A stretch of 64,000 nt of DNA from an uncultured Sphingopyxis sp. (lineage in GTDB: Bacteria > Pseudomonadota > Alphaproteobacteria > Sphingomonadales > Sphingomonadaceae), in contig CALMYE010000337.1 in assembly GCA_937873425.1 (NCBI GenBank), forward strand, positions 1 to 64,000. Direction: 5' to 3'. The notes beneath the pieces were generated by a model that did not search any database, was not told the DNA's origin, and was given only the letters and a program-made list of their open reading frames with translations. Of this stretch, positions 52,831-61,679 are shown in pieces; the first letter of the stretch is position 1; each line of letters begins with the position of its first letter. The translations under genes were made by a program, and so were the position numbers.

Positions 52831-54158
52831 CCGGCCCGGCCCTCCGCGACGATCGCCGCTGGATCTTCGCCCGGCCGTTCGGCTTCCCTGCGCCGGATGC
52901 TGCGGGCCGCCGCCAGGAACAGGCCGCCGGCGACCGCGAAGAAGGAGGCGGTTACCACAAGCGCCCAGCGCAGCGGATCGGCCACGCCGGCCGCGGCGAA
53001 CAGGTCGCTCGCGGTTCCGGCGAGCGTCGGCCCGGTGCTGTAGCCGATCATCGTCAGCGCCACTGCGAGAATGCCGGCCAGCACGCCGCGCATATGCACC
53101 GGCGCCAGCGTCATATAGGTGGCGAAGGTCGCCCCGTAATAGATGTAGTTGAAGAAATTATAGGCCGCGAAAAGGACGATCGCGACCTGCCAGCTGCTGG
53201 CGAACAGCGCCGCGATCGCAAAGGGTGCCGCGAGCGTAACGAGGAAGCCGACCATGCGCGGTCCCGCCCAGGTCGATCGCCGCGCCAGCCAGTCTGCCAA
53301 TATGCCGCCCGCGATGATACCCGCGATGCCGGTCGGCCCCTTGGCGAGCGCGATGGCGAAGCCGGCCTCGTCGATCGAAAGCTGATGGATGCGGATCAGG
53401 AAGGGCGACAGGAAGGCCGCCAGCCCCGCCTGCGCGATCACGACGCACACCGCGGCGAGAAGGAGGAGCAGGAGCGGACGGACGCGCAGCAGCGTGCCGA
53501 GCGCCTCGCGCAGCCTGTAGCCGCCCCGGCTTTCGGTCGCGGCCGCATCGTCATAATTGCCGCGCCGCGGCTCGCGCACCGTCGAGAGCAGCAGGATGGC
53601 CAGCAGGATTCCGGGAATGCCGAAGATCAGGAACACCGCCCGCCATCCATAAGCCGCCGCCAGCACCCCGCCGATCGCGAAGCTGAGCATCATGCCGAGC
53701 GGCGTGCTCGCAAAGAAGACGGACAGGGCGAACCCCCGCCTTTCCTTCGGGAAATAGTCGGTGATGAGCGACATGGACGCGGGATTGGCGCCGGATTCGG
53801 CGGCGCCCACGCCCATGCGGGCCAGCGCAAGGGTGATCCACGATCCGGCAAGGCCGCTCGCTGCGGTGAGGCAGCTCCAAACGGCCAGCATGCCGGCCAG
53901 CATCCGCGTCCGCCGGTATCGATCGATCATCATTCCCAGCGGGATGCCGGCCAGCGAATAGGAAACCGCGAAGATCAGCCCGGCGAGCAGGCCGAGCTGC
54001 GTATCGCTCAGCGCGAATTCCTGTTTGATCGGTTCCGCAAGGACCATGATGAGCGCGCGGTCGACCGTGTTGAAAGTGCTGACCAGGGCGAGGACGAAAA
54101 CCACATAATATTTATAGGATGTGGAATAGTCCTCATGCGGGCGGGGATATGCGTTCAC
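52827..54158 (-). CDS. MFS transporter, spinster-like family
   Basis: 443 aa with 12 predicted helices. FNTVDRALIMVLAEPIKQEFALSDTQLGLL, AESGANPASMSLITDYFPKERRG and the loop motif DRYRRTRMLAG are typical of sphingomonad Spns-like transporters found in catabolic clusters. Substrate unknown. It overlaps the AAHS gene by 4 bp, so the two are co-expressed and lead the long minus-strand transcript toward marR1. The gap 54159-54239 upstream carries no recognised operator copy. Confidence 0.9.
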   Translation of the reverse strand: MNAYPRPHEDYSTSYKYYVVFVLALVSTFNTVDRALIMVLAEPIKQEFALSDTQLGLLAGLIFAVSYSLAGIPLGMMIDRYRRTRMLAGMLAVWSCLTAASGLAGSWITLALARMGVGAAESGANPASMSLITDYFPKERRGFALSVFFASTPLGMMLSFAIGGVLAAAYGWRAVFLIFGIPGILLAILLLSTVREPRRGNYDDAAATESRGGYRLREALGTLLRVRPLLLLLLAAVCVVIAQAGLAAFLSPFLIRIHQLSIDEAGFAIALAKGPTGIAGIIAGGILADWLARRSTWAGPRMVGFLVTLAAPFAIAALFASSWQVAIVLFAAYNFFNYIYYGATFATYMTLAPVHMRGVLAGILAVALTMIGYSTGPTLAGTASDLFAAAGVADPLRWALVVTASFFAVAGGLFLAAARSIRRREAERPGEDPAAIVAEGRAG

Positions 54159-54239
54159 CGATTTTCCTCATCGCCCCTTGACGCTGTCCCGACAAGCCTC
54201 GGAACCGATCGCTCGACATGATCGCCCGCCATAGCGGAC

Positions 54240-54266
54240 CCCGGCGCCCTTTGTCAGGGCGCCGGG
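54240..54266 (-). terminator. Hairpin after TonB receptor 3
   Basis: CCCGGCGCCCT (54240-54250) pairs perfectly with AGGGCGCCGGG (54256-54266) around TTGTC, 8 bp past the receptor stop codon. No T-run follows on the minus strand. Confidence 0.6.
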
Positions 54267-54274
54267 ACGGATCG

Positions 54275-56674
54275 TCAGAATTTGGTCGACAACTGAACGG
54301 CGAAGGATCGCGCCCTGTCGACCCTGGTCGCGACCGCGGTCGATCCGGTCATCGCCGCGCGGTAGTTGCCCGTGGCCTGGTTCGTCACATTCTTGGCGAT
54401 GACGGCCAGTTCCCAGCGGTCGTCGACGGCGCCGAGCGAGGCCCGAAGATCGAGCTTCGCATAGGCCGGCTGCGACGTCAGCGGATCGACGTTGGCCTGC
54501 TGGAAAAAGCGCGACGAGAAATAGAGCCAGCTCCCCAGCTTGAGCTTCACGTCCGATGAAAGATCGGCGGAATAGTTGGCGCTGACGCTGCCGCTCCATT
54601 TGGGGGCATAGGCCTTTCGCCCCCCGCGGAGATTGGGCACCGGGCAAACCGGCGCGATCTGGGCGATCAGAGCCGGGTCGGTGGGCCGAATCGGGCACGG
54701 CGCATTCACATAGTCGAGATATTTGGCATCGAGATAGCCGACATTGGCGGACAGGCTGAAATCGGAGAACGGACGGATGCCGACTTCCAGCTCGACGCCC
54801 CGCGCGCGCGCCTTTCCGACGTTGGCGATCACCGACTGATTGATGCCGTTGGCATCGATGATCGTCGTCGATTCCTGCAGATCGTCATAGTCGCTGTTGA
54901 AAACCGTGATGTTGGTCGTCAAACGCCGGTCGAGCCAGGTCGCCTTGATGCCGGCCTCGTAGGACTTCACGGTTTCCGGGTCGAACTCGTCGAGGTTCTG
55001 GCCGATCGACCAGCCGCCGGCCTTGAAGCCGGTGGCAAAGGACACATAGGCCATGACATCGGGCGTGATGTCATACTGGAGGTTGACCGAAGGCATGAAC
55101 TTGTCGTCGGTGCGCTTCGTGTTCACATAGTCGCCCCCGACGCGTCCGACCCTGGTCCAGGTGGCGAACTGCGCCGGCGTCAATTCCTCGACGACCTGGC
55201 CGATCGCGTTGCCGCGGCCCGCGCGGGTGGTGCGGTGCGCCCTTTTCTTGATCGAGCTGTAGCGCGCGCCGAGATTGATGCGGAAGGCGTCCGACAGATT
55301 GATGGTCGCCGCGCCGAACACCGACCTGTTGGACTGATCCTGGTCGCCGGTGACTTCCTGCGCGATCGGTGTCCCGGAAGGGATGACCGCGGCCCCGGTC
55401 GCCCCGGCGCTCGTATTGGCGGTGGCAGCGAAATTGGCGAAGTAGAAGCCCGTGTTGATCGCGCCCTTCATGTTGGAATCGTCGTAATAGAGCCCCAGCA
55501 TATATTCGACCGGGCCGCCCTTGTCGGATTCGAGGCGCAGTTCCTGGCTGAACGAACGGAATTTCTCCGGCTGCGAAAGCGGCAATCCGTTGGGCAGGTT
55601 GGCGCCCGGAAAGGCGAAGGAGGCACCGCTCAAGGTCGTCCGGAACAGATCGTGATAATAATATCCGGTCGTCGAGGTGAAGGTCAGCCCGCCGACCGGC
55701 ACGGCGATGTCCAGCGCCCCGCTGACCGATTCCAGCTCGAAACTGGCATCGCCCGAGGCGGTGACGAAATTGAGCCTGTTGTCCTGATCGCCCGGAACGA
55801 GAATTCCGGCGCAGGTTCCGGCAGGCTGGTCGAAATTGGGGCCCGCGCCGTAACCCGGCGCCGGCGGGCAGTTCACGATCTCCTGAAGCTCCGTATGCTT
55901 GTCGTCATATTTGGCGTAATCGACCCGCAGGTTCACGTCGATGTCGCCGGGCGTTTCGTAGCGCAATGCGAGGCGGGCCTGCATATCGGAATTGTTCGGC
56001 CCTTTGTTGTCGAGCCGCAGATTCTTGATATAGCCGCCCATTCCGAACAGTCGGAACGCGCCGCGCATCGACAGCCCCTCCGCCAGCGGACCACCGACCG
56101 CTGCCTGGACGTCATATTCGTCGTCGGACGGCGAATAGAGGGCCGATGCATAGCCCTCGAGATTCTGGCCCGGCTTCTTGGTGACGATGCTCAGCGCGCC
56201 CGCGATGGTATTGCTGCCGAAATAGGTCGATTGCGGCCCCTTCAATATCTCGATCCGTTCGAGATCGAGAAAACCGCCGCGAATGACCTGCGACCGCGCC
56301 ACATAGACGCCGTCCACGAAGATGCCCACGGCCTGCTCGAAGCCCATGTTGAAGCCCGAGCCGATACCGCGAATGTTGAGCGAGTCCGAAGCCCCGCCGG
56401 TGTTGATCTTGACCCCGCTGACGCGGTTGCCGAGATCGCCCAAGGTGCTGATCTGGGATGTCCGCAAAGTGTCGCCGCTCGCAACGGCGATGGAAATCGG
56501 CACATCCTGCAGGCTCTGCTCGCGCCGCTGCGCCGTAACAATGATATCGCCGTCCCCGGCTACGGAATCGCCCTGATCGCTCGTCTGGGCGAAGGCCGCC
56601 TGCGGCGCCGCGACGCCCCCTACGGCCAGTCCCACGCAGGCGGCCGCGCTCAAATAGCACCATTTCCCAGGCAT
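54275..56674 (-). CDS. TonB-dependent receptor 3 of the catabolic cluster
   Basis: 799 aa. Signal peptide (MPGKWCYLSAAACVGLAVGG to AFAQ), then DGDIIVTAQRREQSLQDVPI near the TonB box, plug motifs LNIRGIGSGFNMG and ERIEILKGPQSTYFGSNTIA, and a barrel ending AVQLSTKF. It belongs to the same iron-independent sphingomonad group as receptors 1 and 2 but is clearly distinct. ATG 56674 has GAGGGAGA upstream. Operator site E lies about 90 bp before the start, shared with no divergent gene; the LigB-like genes end upstream on the same strand. Confidence 0.92.
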   Translation of the reverse strand: MPGKWCYLSAAACVGLAVGGVAAPQAAFAQTSDQGDSVAGDGDIIVTAQRREQSLQDVPISIAVASGDTLRTSQISTLGDLGNRVSGVKINTGGASDSLNIRGIGSGFNMGFEQAVGIFVDGVYVARSQVIRGGFLDLERIEILKGPQSTYFGSNTIAGALSIVTKKPGQNLEGYASALYSPSDDEYDVQAAVGGPLAEGLSMRGAFRLFGMGGYIKNLRLDNKGPNNSDMQARLALRYETPGDIDVNLRVDYAKYDDKHTELQEIVNCPPAPGYGAGPNFDQPAGTCAGILVPGDQDNRLNFVTASGDASFELESVSGALDIAVPVGGLTFTSTTGYYYHDLFRTTLSGASFAFPGANLPNGLPLSQPEKFRSFSQELRLESDKGGPVEYMLGLYYDDSNMKGAINTGFYFANFAATANTSAGATGAAVIPSGTPIAQEVTGDQDQSNRSVFGAATINLSDAFRINLGARYSSIKKRAHRTTRAGRGNAIGQVVEELTPAQFATWTRVGRVGGDYVNTKRTDDKFMPSVNLQYDITPDVMAYVSFATGFKAGGWSIGQNLDEFDPETVKSYEAGIKATWLDRRLTTNITVFNSDYDDLQESTTIIDANGINQSVIANVGKARARGVELEVGIRPFSDFSLSANVGYLDAKYLDYVNAPCPIRPTDPALIAQIAPVCPVPNLRGGRKAYAPKWSGSVSANYSADLSSDVKLKLGSWLYFSSRFFQQANVDPLTSQPAYAKLDLRASLGAVDDRWELAVIAKNVTNQATGNYRAAMTGSTAVATRVDRARSFAVQLSTKF

Positions 56675-56760
56675 ATGCTGTCTCCCTCTCCCGGCCTGTG
56701 CGCAGGCTCGAATCGCTTTGGTTTCGGCGCCATCATAGCGCCCCGATTTTGTCATGCAAT

Positions 56761-56771
56761 AATAAGTTATG
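56761..56771 (+). promoter_or_regulatory. Catabolic operator site E (AATAAGTTATG)
   Basis: 10 of 11 match to CATAAGTTATG, in the AT-rich gap (56675-56839) between the LigB-like gene stop and TonB receptor 3. It would control the receptor promoter. Confidence 0.68.
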
Positions 56772-56839
56772 ATCTAATAGTATTTTTGGGCTTGCCGGGC
56801 GCATTTCCGGCGCGGATGCGGCAACGGAAAGGCGGCCGT

Positions 56840-57838
56840 CTATCCCGGACTTGCAGGGCCCTTGTCCGCAGCGTCCCACAGCACCCAGCCGCAGCCCGCG
56901 GTCGCGATATGGGCGGGAAAATAATCGACCACCTCGCAGCGATAGGCGCCCTGGGCCGCGTGCATCGCGCCCGCGGCGACCAGCCAGGTCCGAAGCTCCC
57001 CGGTGCCCGAATCGGTCGCGGCGGACTGAAAGGAGAAAAGCGCCTTCAGCGCTTCGACGTCGCCGCGTTCGAGGCAGTCGAGCACCCAGCGGTCGAGCGG
57101 CTCGTCGACCCATCCCGACAGGGGGCCGGAAGGATCGTGCGACATCCCGCCGCTGCCATAGATGGCGACGGGGTCGGGCAGCGCGGCGCAGATGTCGGCG
57201 ATCGCCCGGCCCAGCGCCAGGCAGCGCTCGCCGGTGAGCACCGCCTTCGACCGCTCGATCGTCTTGACGATCACCGGGACCACCGGGATGTCGAGCGCCG
57301 GCATGATCAGCGGCAGCGGCCGCGTCAGCGCGTGCGGCGCCTTGCGCTCGGGACGGCCCTGCGGATGGATCTTCCGGCTGATCGCAACGTCGAAATCGCG
57401 GCGCACCAATTCGGTCTGCAGATGGGCGGCCAGGTCCGCCGCCGAGCGGAGCGTGACGCCGAAGCGATCGGGATTCTCCCAGAAACGGAGCGGGGGGTCG
57501 GCGTCGAAATCGCCATAATTATGGAATCCCTCAATATCCCCCTCGCCCGAATAGATCATTACATTGGGCAGGTTGGCGGCGGAGAACCATTCGTCCTGGT
57601 CGCCGGCGACGACGATCAGCGCGGCGGGCTTCACCGCGGCGAGCGCGCTGGCGAGCCGGGCAAAGGCCCCGTCCCTTCGCGCGACCCAGTCGGCGACGCA
57701 GACCGCGTCCTGCCGTTCGGCCTCGGGCGGCTGCGGCACGCCGTCGCTGATCAGTTTCCAATAGCGCTGCCAGCCGGCGTGCGTGTCCTGGAACAGGCTC
57801 GGAAAATGGGACGAGGCCATCCCCAAAATTATCGGCAT
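56840..57838 (-). CDS. LigB-like class III extradiol dioxygenase family protein A
   Basis: 332 aa with LigB-type features: MPIILGMASSHFPSLF (H11), ALIVVAGDQDEWF where LigB-type enzymes have the second His, IPVVPVIVKTIE, and YGSGGMSHDPSG with H234, the equivalent of the catalytic LigB His. The C-terminus has AGAMHAAQGAYRCEVVDYFPAH. It probably opens a (methoxy)catechol, gallate-like or protocatechuate-like ring, or supports the partner protein. Its ATG lies inside the end of gene B (10-bp overlap), showing coupling. The substrate is unknown, and the missing second His (GDQ) makes the exact chemistry uncertain. Confidence 0.8.
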   Translation of the reverse strand: MPIILGMASSHFPSLFQDTHAGWQRYWKLISDGVPQPPEAERQDAVCVADWVARRDGAFARLASALAAVKPAALIVVAGDQDEWFSAANLPNVMIYSGEGDIEGFHNYGDFDADPPLRFWENPDRFGVTLRSAADLAAHLQTELVRRDFDVAISRKIHPQGRPERKAPHALTRPLPLIMPALDIPVVPVIVKTIERSKAVLTGERCLALGRAIADICAALPDPVAIYGSGGMSHDPSGPLSGWVDEPLDRWVLDCLERGDVEALKALFSFQSAATDSGTGELRTWLVAAGAMHAAQGAYRCEVVDYFPAHIATAGCGWVLWDAADKGPASPG

Positions 57839-58761
57839 GACGGCTGCTCCCATGCGATGAAACCCACGCCGGCCGCACCATGATGCACCGGCATATAATC
57901 GATCAGCCGGGCGCGGCAGCCGGCCTCCTCCAGCGCGGCGCCGGCCACCGTCCAAAGCCGGATCTCGGCCGAGCTGCCCTGCAGGGTCCGCGACCGCGCG
58001 TCCCAGATGCCCGCGATATCGCCCGACCGGCCCCGGACCAGGCGCGTCAGCACCCACCGGTCGAGCACGTCGTCGACCCAACCCGCCATCGGCCCGTGCG
58101 GATCGCCCGACAGCCCGCCGCTGACGAGAAGTCCGATCCGCTTTTCGGTCAGCCCCGCCGCCTGCGCGAGAGCGCGGCCGAAGCGATGGAGGCGCGGGCC
58201 CGGCAGGACGGGTTCGACATGGCAATTGACGTGCAGGGGAATGACGGGGAGGCGCCCCCCCAGACGCCTCCCCGCCTCCGCCGCAGCCGGGGTCACGCCC
58301 CGTCCGGCGTCACCCAGCGGCCGGAACAGGCCGCGTCCTTCCGAAATATCGAAGCCGGCCCGCACCAGTTCCTCGACCAGCACCTCGGCGAGCGCATCGT
58401 CGCAGGCCAGACGCACCTCGTCCGCTTCCTCGCCGAGGTCGGCGATGGCGGGATCACCCCAGATCTCGCCGCCGACCTGGACGTGCAGCTGGGGGACGTT
58501 CGACAGGTCGAACACATCGCCGCGGTCGGCATGGAGCAGGATCAGCGCATCGAGCTCCGCCGCGTCGATCAGGCCCGCGAGCGTGCCGAACGCGGCGCCG
58601 ATCCGCCGCTCATAGTCCGCCAGCCGCTCCTCCGTCTCCTCCTCGCGGCTCCGCGGCTGAACGATGTCTCCGACCAGAAATTCCGAAATGTCCCGCCACC
58701 GGCTTCGCGGCCGATACATCAGCGGCGAATGGCTCAGGCCGACTCCAAGCACGATTGGCAT
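57829..58761 (-). CDS. LigB-like class III extradiol dioxygenase family protein B (altered active site)
   Basis: 310 aa related to gene A from end to end (MPIVLGVGLSHSPLMY, H11; LPVIPLHVN; GWVDDVLDRWVLTRL; MPVHHGAAGVGFIAWE). The catalytic-His motif is replaced: SGGLSGDPHG has G219 where A has H234, and the second His region reads HADRGDVF. It could be a non-catalytic partner of A, as in two-subunit aminophenol dioxygenases, or a ring-cleavage enzyme using other residues. ATG 58761 has GGGAGAG upstream. First gene of the pair, divergent from the Rieske alpha gene across operator site F. Confidence 0.78.
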   Translation of the reverse strand: MPIVLGVGLSHSPLMYRPRSRWRDISEFLVGDIVQPRSREEETEERLADYERRIGAAFGTLAGLIDAAELDALILLHADRGDVFDLSNVPQLHVQVGGEIWGDPAIADLGEEADEVRLACDDALAEVLVEELVRAGFDISEGRGLFRPLGDAGRGVTPAAAEAGRRLGGRLPVIPLHVNCHVEPVLPGPRLHRFGRALAQAAGLTEKRIGLLVSGGLSGDPHGPMAGWVDDVLDRWVLTRLVRGRSGDIAGIWDARSRTLQGSSAEIRLWTVAGAALEEAGCRARLIDYMPVHHGAAGVGFIAWEQPSCR

Positions 58762-58852
58762 TCCACTCTCCCGCGGCCGCGATCCGGCCACCTTGTCCCT
58801 GCTGCTGCGTCCGCCGGGGTCAACCGGGCTTGACAGCATTTTACTTTGCTAG

Positions 58853-58863
58853 CATAACTTATG
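58853..58863. promoter_or_regulatory. Catabolic operator site F (CATAACTTATG)
   Basis: A perfect copy of the palindrome, in the 166-bp gap between the divergent LigB-like pair and the Rieske alpha gene. The 22 bp at 58845-58866 match site G (61672-61693) at 20 positions, and a nearby GCAATA is also shared. Confidence 0.75.
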
Positions 58864-58927
58864 TGGTAGTTGCAATAGGCCGGCTGGCAAAGCCGCCGGA
58901 GAGCCCAGAATGGTGAGAGGGGTGCAA

Positions 58928-60274
58928 ATGGACGGCGATACGATTGACGGTCGGCTGGTGGACGCCGAGGCGGGCCTGATCGACCGGCGGATTTTTTCCG
59001 ACCAGGATATTTTCGAACAGGAAGCGAAGCAGGTGTTCGGCAAGTCCTGGCTGTTCGTCGGCCATGAAAGCCAGATTCCGAACAACGGCGATTATTTCAC
59101 CTCGCAGGCTGGTCGCGACGCGGTCGTCGTGACCCGCGATTCGGACGGCGAGGTGCGGGTCATGCTGAACATGTGCACCCATCGCGGCATGCCGGTATGC
59201 CGCTATGACAAGGGCAATGCGAAGCGGTTCACCTGCCCCTATCATGGCTGGACCTTTTCCAACAACGGCGACCTCAGCGGCCTGCCGCTGTCGACCGACG
59301 GCTATGGCGGCCAACTCGACCGCAAGAAATGGGGCCTGATCCAGGCGCGCGTGACGCTCTACCACGGCTCGATCTGGGCCACCTTCGACGCGGCGGTGCC
59401 GCCGTTCGAGGAAACGCTCGGCGACATGGCGGTGATGCTCCGCGACTTCATGCAGGGTCCGGACGGCGAGGACGACGGGCTGGAGGTCATCGACGGCATC
59501 CTGAAGTTCGAAATCCACAGCAACTGGAAGTTCGGCGCCGAAAACAACGCCGGCGACCTGTATCACGACGTCAGCCACAATTCGGTCCAGCGCGTCGGGC
59601 TCGCCCTCTCCGGCCTGCGCGGCCGCCATGTCTGGAACGCCGACAAGCACAGTTTCAAGATATTGAACGTCGCCTATCCCGCGGGCGGACACGCGGCGCG
59701 CGTCAACCTCTACGACGACGAGCAGCGCGAATATCATCCGCAATGGGCGGTCGTTCCGGAAGTCGACGAATATTTCCGCGCGGCCCATTATGCGCGTCAG
59801 GACCGGCTGGGCGAAAAGGCCCGGCTGCTCAATCGCGGCGGCATCGTCTTTCCCAACATTGCCTATAATTCGGCGGGACGCTGGCAGATCACCATGTGGG
59901 TTCCGAGGGCGCCCAACCGCACCGAGGTGTGGAAATGGTATTTCGTGCCGAAGAAGGCGCCGCAGAAGGTCAAGGACACGCTGCGCCACTATCTGCTCCG
60001 CTATGGCGGCCCGTCGGGGATGGTCGAGCAGGACGATATCGAGAATTGGGCCTCGGCGCAGGTCGGCGCGGAGTGCGCGGCCGCCAACCGGCTGCCCATG
60101 AACTACACGCTCCACATGGGGCAGGCGCAATGGGCCTGGCCCGTCCCCTGGTTCGGCGAGGGCGCCTATGTCGACGAAGGCGTATCCGAGCATGCGCAGC
60201 GCGTTTTCTATGCGCGCTGGGCCGAGATGATGGGCCACCCGGCCATCGAACAGGGGCAGGAGGCCGGCCGGTGA
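58928..60274 (+). CDS. Ring-hydroxylating dioxygenase, alpha subunit
   Basis: 448 aa. Rieske ligands are C83-x-H85 (MCTHRGMPV) and C103-x2-H106 (TCPYHGWTF). The catalytic iron site is in ENNAGDLYHDVSHNS with D210, H213 and H217, so the two His are separated by three residues rather than the four in naphthalene dioxygenase. It cis-dihydroxylates or hydroxylates an aromatic ring. ATG 58928 follows GAGAGGGG; ATG 58910 would add six residues. Its stop overlaps the beta subunit start by 4 bp. Substrate unknown. No reductase or dedicated ferredoxin is adjacent; the ferredoxin at 28379 may serve. Confidence 0.93.
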   Translation: MDGDTIDGRLVDAEAGLIDRRIFSDQDIFEQEAKQVFGKSWLFVGHESQIPNNGDYFTSQAGRDAVVVTRDSDGEVRVMLNMCTHRGMPVCRYDKGNAKRFTCPYHGWTFSNNGDLSGLPLSTDGYGGQLDRKKWGLIQARVTLYHGSIWATFDAAVPPFEETLGDMAVMLRDFMQGPDGEDDGLEVIDGILKFEIHSNWKFGAENNAGDLYHDVSHNSVQRVGLALSGLRGRHVWNADKHSFKILNVAYPAGGHAARVNLYDDEQREYHPQWAVVPEVDEYFRAAHYARQDRLGEKARLLNRGGIVFPNIAYNSAGRWQITMWVPRAPNRTEVWKWYFVPKKAPQKVKDTLRHYLLRYGGPSGMVEQDDIENWASAQVGAECAAANRLPMNYTLHMGQAQWAWPVPWFGEGAYVDEGVSEHAQRVFYARWAEMMGHPAIEQGQEAGR

Positions 60275-60831
60275 AGGACGAGAGCATGATCGCAACCGGC
60301 GACCGCAGCCATCAGACCACCCTGCCCGCTCCGTCGCTCAAGGAGCGGGTCGAAGATTTCCTCGCCCTCGAAGGCGAGTTGCTCGACGAGCGGCGATTCG
60401 ACGAGTGGCTGGAGCTGTTCGCCGACGATGCCCGTTACTGGATGCCGCTCGCGCGGAACATCGAGCATGATAATCTGGCCGCGGAATATACCCGCGAACA
60501 GCAGGACGCGGCATGGTTCGACGAGGACAAGAAAACCCTGTTGCAGCGCGTGATGCAGTTGAAGGGCGGAGACCATTGGGCCGAAGAGCCCTTTTCGCGA
60601 ACCACCCACATCACGGCCAATATCCGCATCGAAAGCGCGTCGGAAACCGAACTGACCGTCAAGAGCCGCTTCATCGTCTATGTGAACCGGCGCGAGGGCG
60701 AAGTCCGCCTGTTCGTCGGCAAGCGGATCGACGTGCTGCGCCCCGACGGCGAGGGCTTCCTGATCGCCAAGCGGTCGATCTTTCTCGATCAGAGCAAGCT
60801 GCTCTTCAAGAATCTGACGACATTCTTCTGA
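60271..60831 (+). CDS. Ring-hydroxylating dioxygenase, beta subunit
   Basis: 186 aa of the SnoaL-like small-subunit family. VEDFLALEGELLDERRFDEWLELFADDARYWMPLARN is the usual opening (shown by its core DERRFDEWLELFADDARYW), and the C-terminus has FLIAKRSIFLDQSKLLFKNLTTFF-type ending. It stabilises the alpha3beta3 oxygenase. The start is GTG 60271, overlapping the alpha stop as GTGA with a perfect AGGAGG seven bases upstream; ATG 60286 is a weaker choice. Followed by a strong terminator hairpin. Confidence 0.94.
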   Translation: MKDESMIATGDRSHQTTLPAPSLKERVEDFLALEGELLDERRFDEWLELFADDARYWMPLARNIEHDNLAAEYTREQQDAAWFDEDKKTLLQRVMQLKGGDHWAEEPFSRTTHITANIRIESASETELTVKSRFIVYVNRREGEVRLFVGKRIDVLRPDGEGFLIAKRSIFLDQSKLLFKNLTTFF

Positions 60832-60848
60832 TCGCTACGATCCGATGG

Positions 60849-60881
60849 CGCCGGGGCGTGACAAGGGTCACGCCACCGGCG
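60849..60881. terminator. Bidirectional terminator hairpin
   Basis: CGCCGG plus GGCGTGAC (60849-60862) pairs with GTCACGCC plus CCGGCG (60867-60881) with one bulged A, loop AAGG. It lies between the convergent beta-subunit and marR2 stops. No T-run. Confidence 0.7.
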
Positions 60882-60936
60882 TTTCAGGATGCGCGCGTCA
60901 TATCGTTCGTGCCGGAATCACGCCGCCGGACCGGAA

Positions 60937-61470
60937 CTACTTGCCCTGCTCTTCGACAAAGCCGTCGATATTGGCATAGCAGCGCTCGAGAAGGCTGGTG
61001 AACTGCACCACCTCCTGCTCCGAAAAGCCATCGACCAGCGCGTCCAGAAATTTCTGCCTTCTCGCCGCGACCTTCTTCGCCAGCGATTTCCCGGACCTGG
61101 TCAGATACACCAGCGCCTTGCGCCGGTCGGTGCTGTCGGCGCGCCGTTCCAGCACCCCCGCCCTTTCCATCGCGTCGATCGCCTTGCCGATCGCCGCATC
61201 CTTCAGGTCCAGCCGGTGACCCAGTTCGCGTTGCGACATGCCGTCCTGCGCGCGAAGGACGGCGAGGGGATACCAGGCGCTGACCGCAAGATCGAGCGGA
61301 GCGAGCATGATCTCGATCGCCCTGACCTCGCGGATGCGGATGGTCCGGACGAGATAATCGATATCGCCCTTGAACAAGGGCTCCAGGGCTGAATGCGTGG
61401 CCTGAAACTTGTGAGGGCCAGAAACCGATGTGCGGATATTGGCATTTGGTTGCATGATTTTCTGGGTCAT
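60937..61470 (-). CDS. MarR-family transcriptional regulator 2
   Basis: 177-aa winged-helix protein. Core: WYPLAVLRAQDGMSQRELGHRLDLKDAAIGKAIDAMERAGVLERRADSTDRRKALVYLT (motif SQRELGHRLDLKDAAIGKAI covers the helix-turn-helix). The N-terminal about 40 residues are longer than in MarR1. ATG 61470 has GGAAAG upstream; ATG 61455 is possible. It is convergent with the dioxygenase operon. Site G of the shared palindrome lies 210 bp upstream, so autoregulation is possible. Confidence 0.92.
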   Translation of the reverse strand: MTQKIMQPNANIRTSVSGPHKFQATHSALEPLFKGDIDYLVRTIRIREVRAIEIMLAPLDLAVSAWYPLAVLRAQDGMSQRELGHRLDLKDAAIGKAIDAMERAGVLERRADSTDRRKALVYLTRSGKSLAKKVAARRQKFLDALVDGFSEQEVVQFTSLLERCYANIDGFVEEQGK

Positions 61471-61679
61471 GACTTTCCGATGCTAAATATTGATCAAGAA
61501 ATCTTTGATTCATTCGGGCAGGACGAGTAGCGCCATATGGTCGCCTCACAGGCGCAAATCAAAAAGCCAACCAAAGTCCGCGGACATTTTTCCTCGGCCC
61601 CCAGCCATGCCGCTTCCCGTCGCCATAAGCCCGTCGGCGCAATCGCAAGACAAGTCCAAAGCAGATGCTGTTTTGCTAT

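Noticed and set aside
55235..57883. 882-codon plus-strand open frame over TonB receptor 3 and LigB-like gene A
   Set aside because: It covers two recognisable minus-strand genes and has no motif or ribosome binding site; composition is that of an antisense frame.
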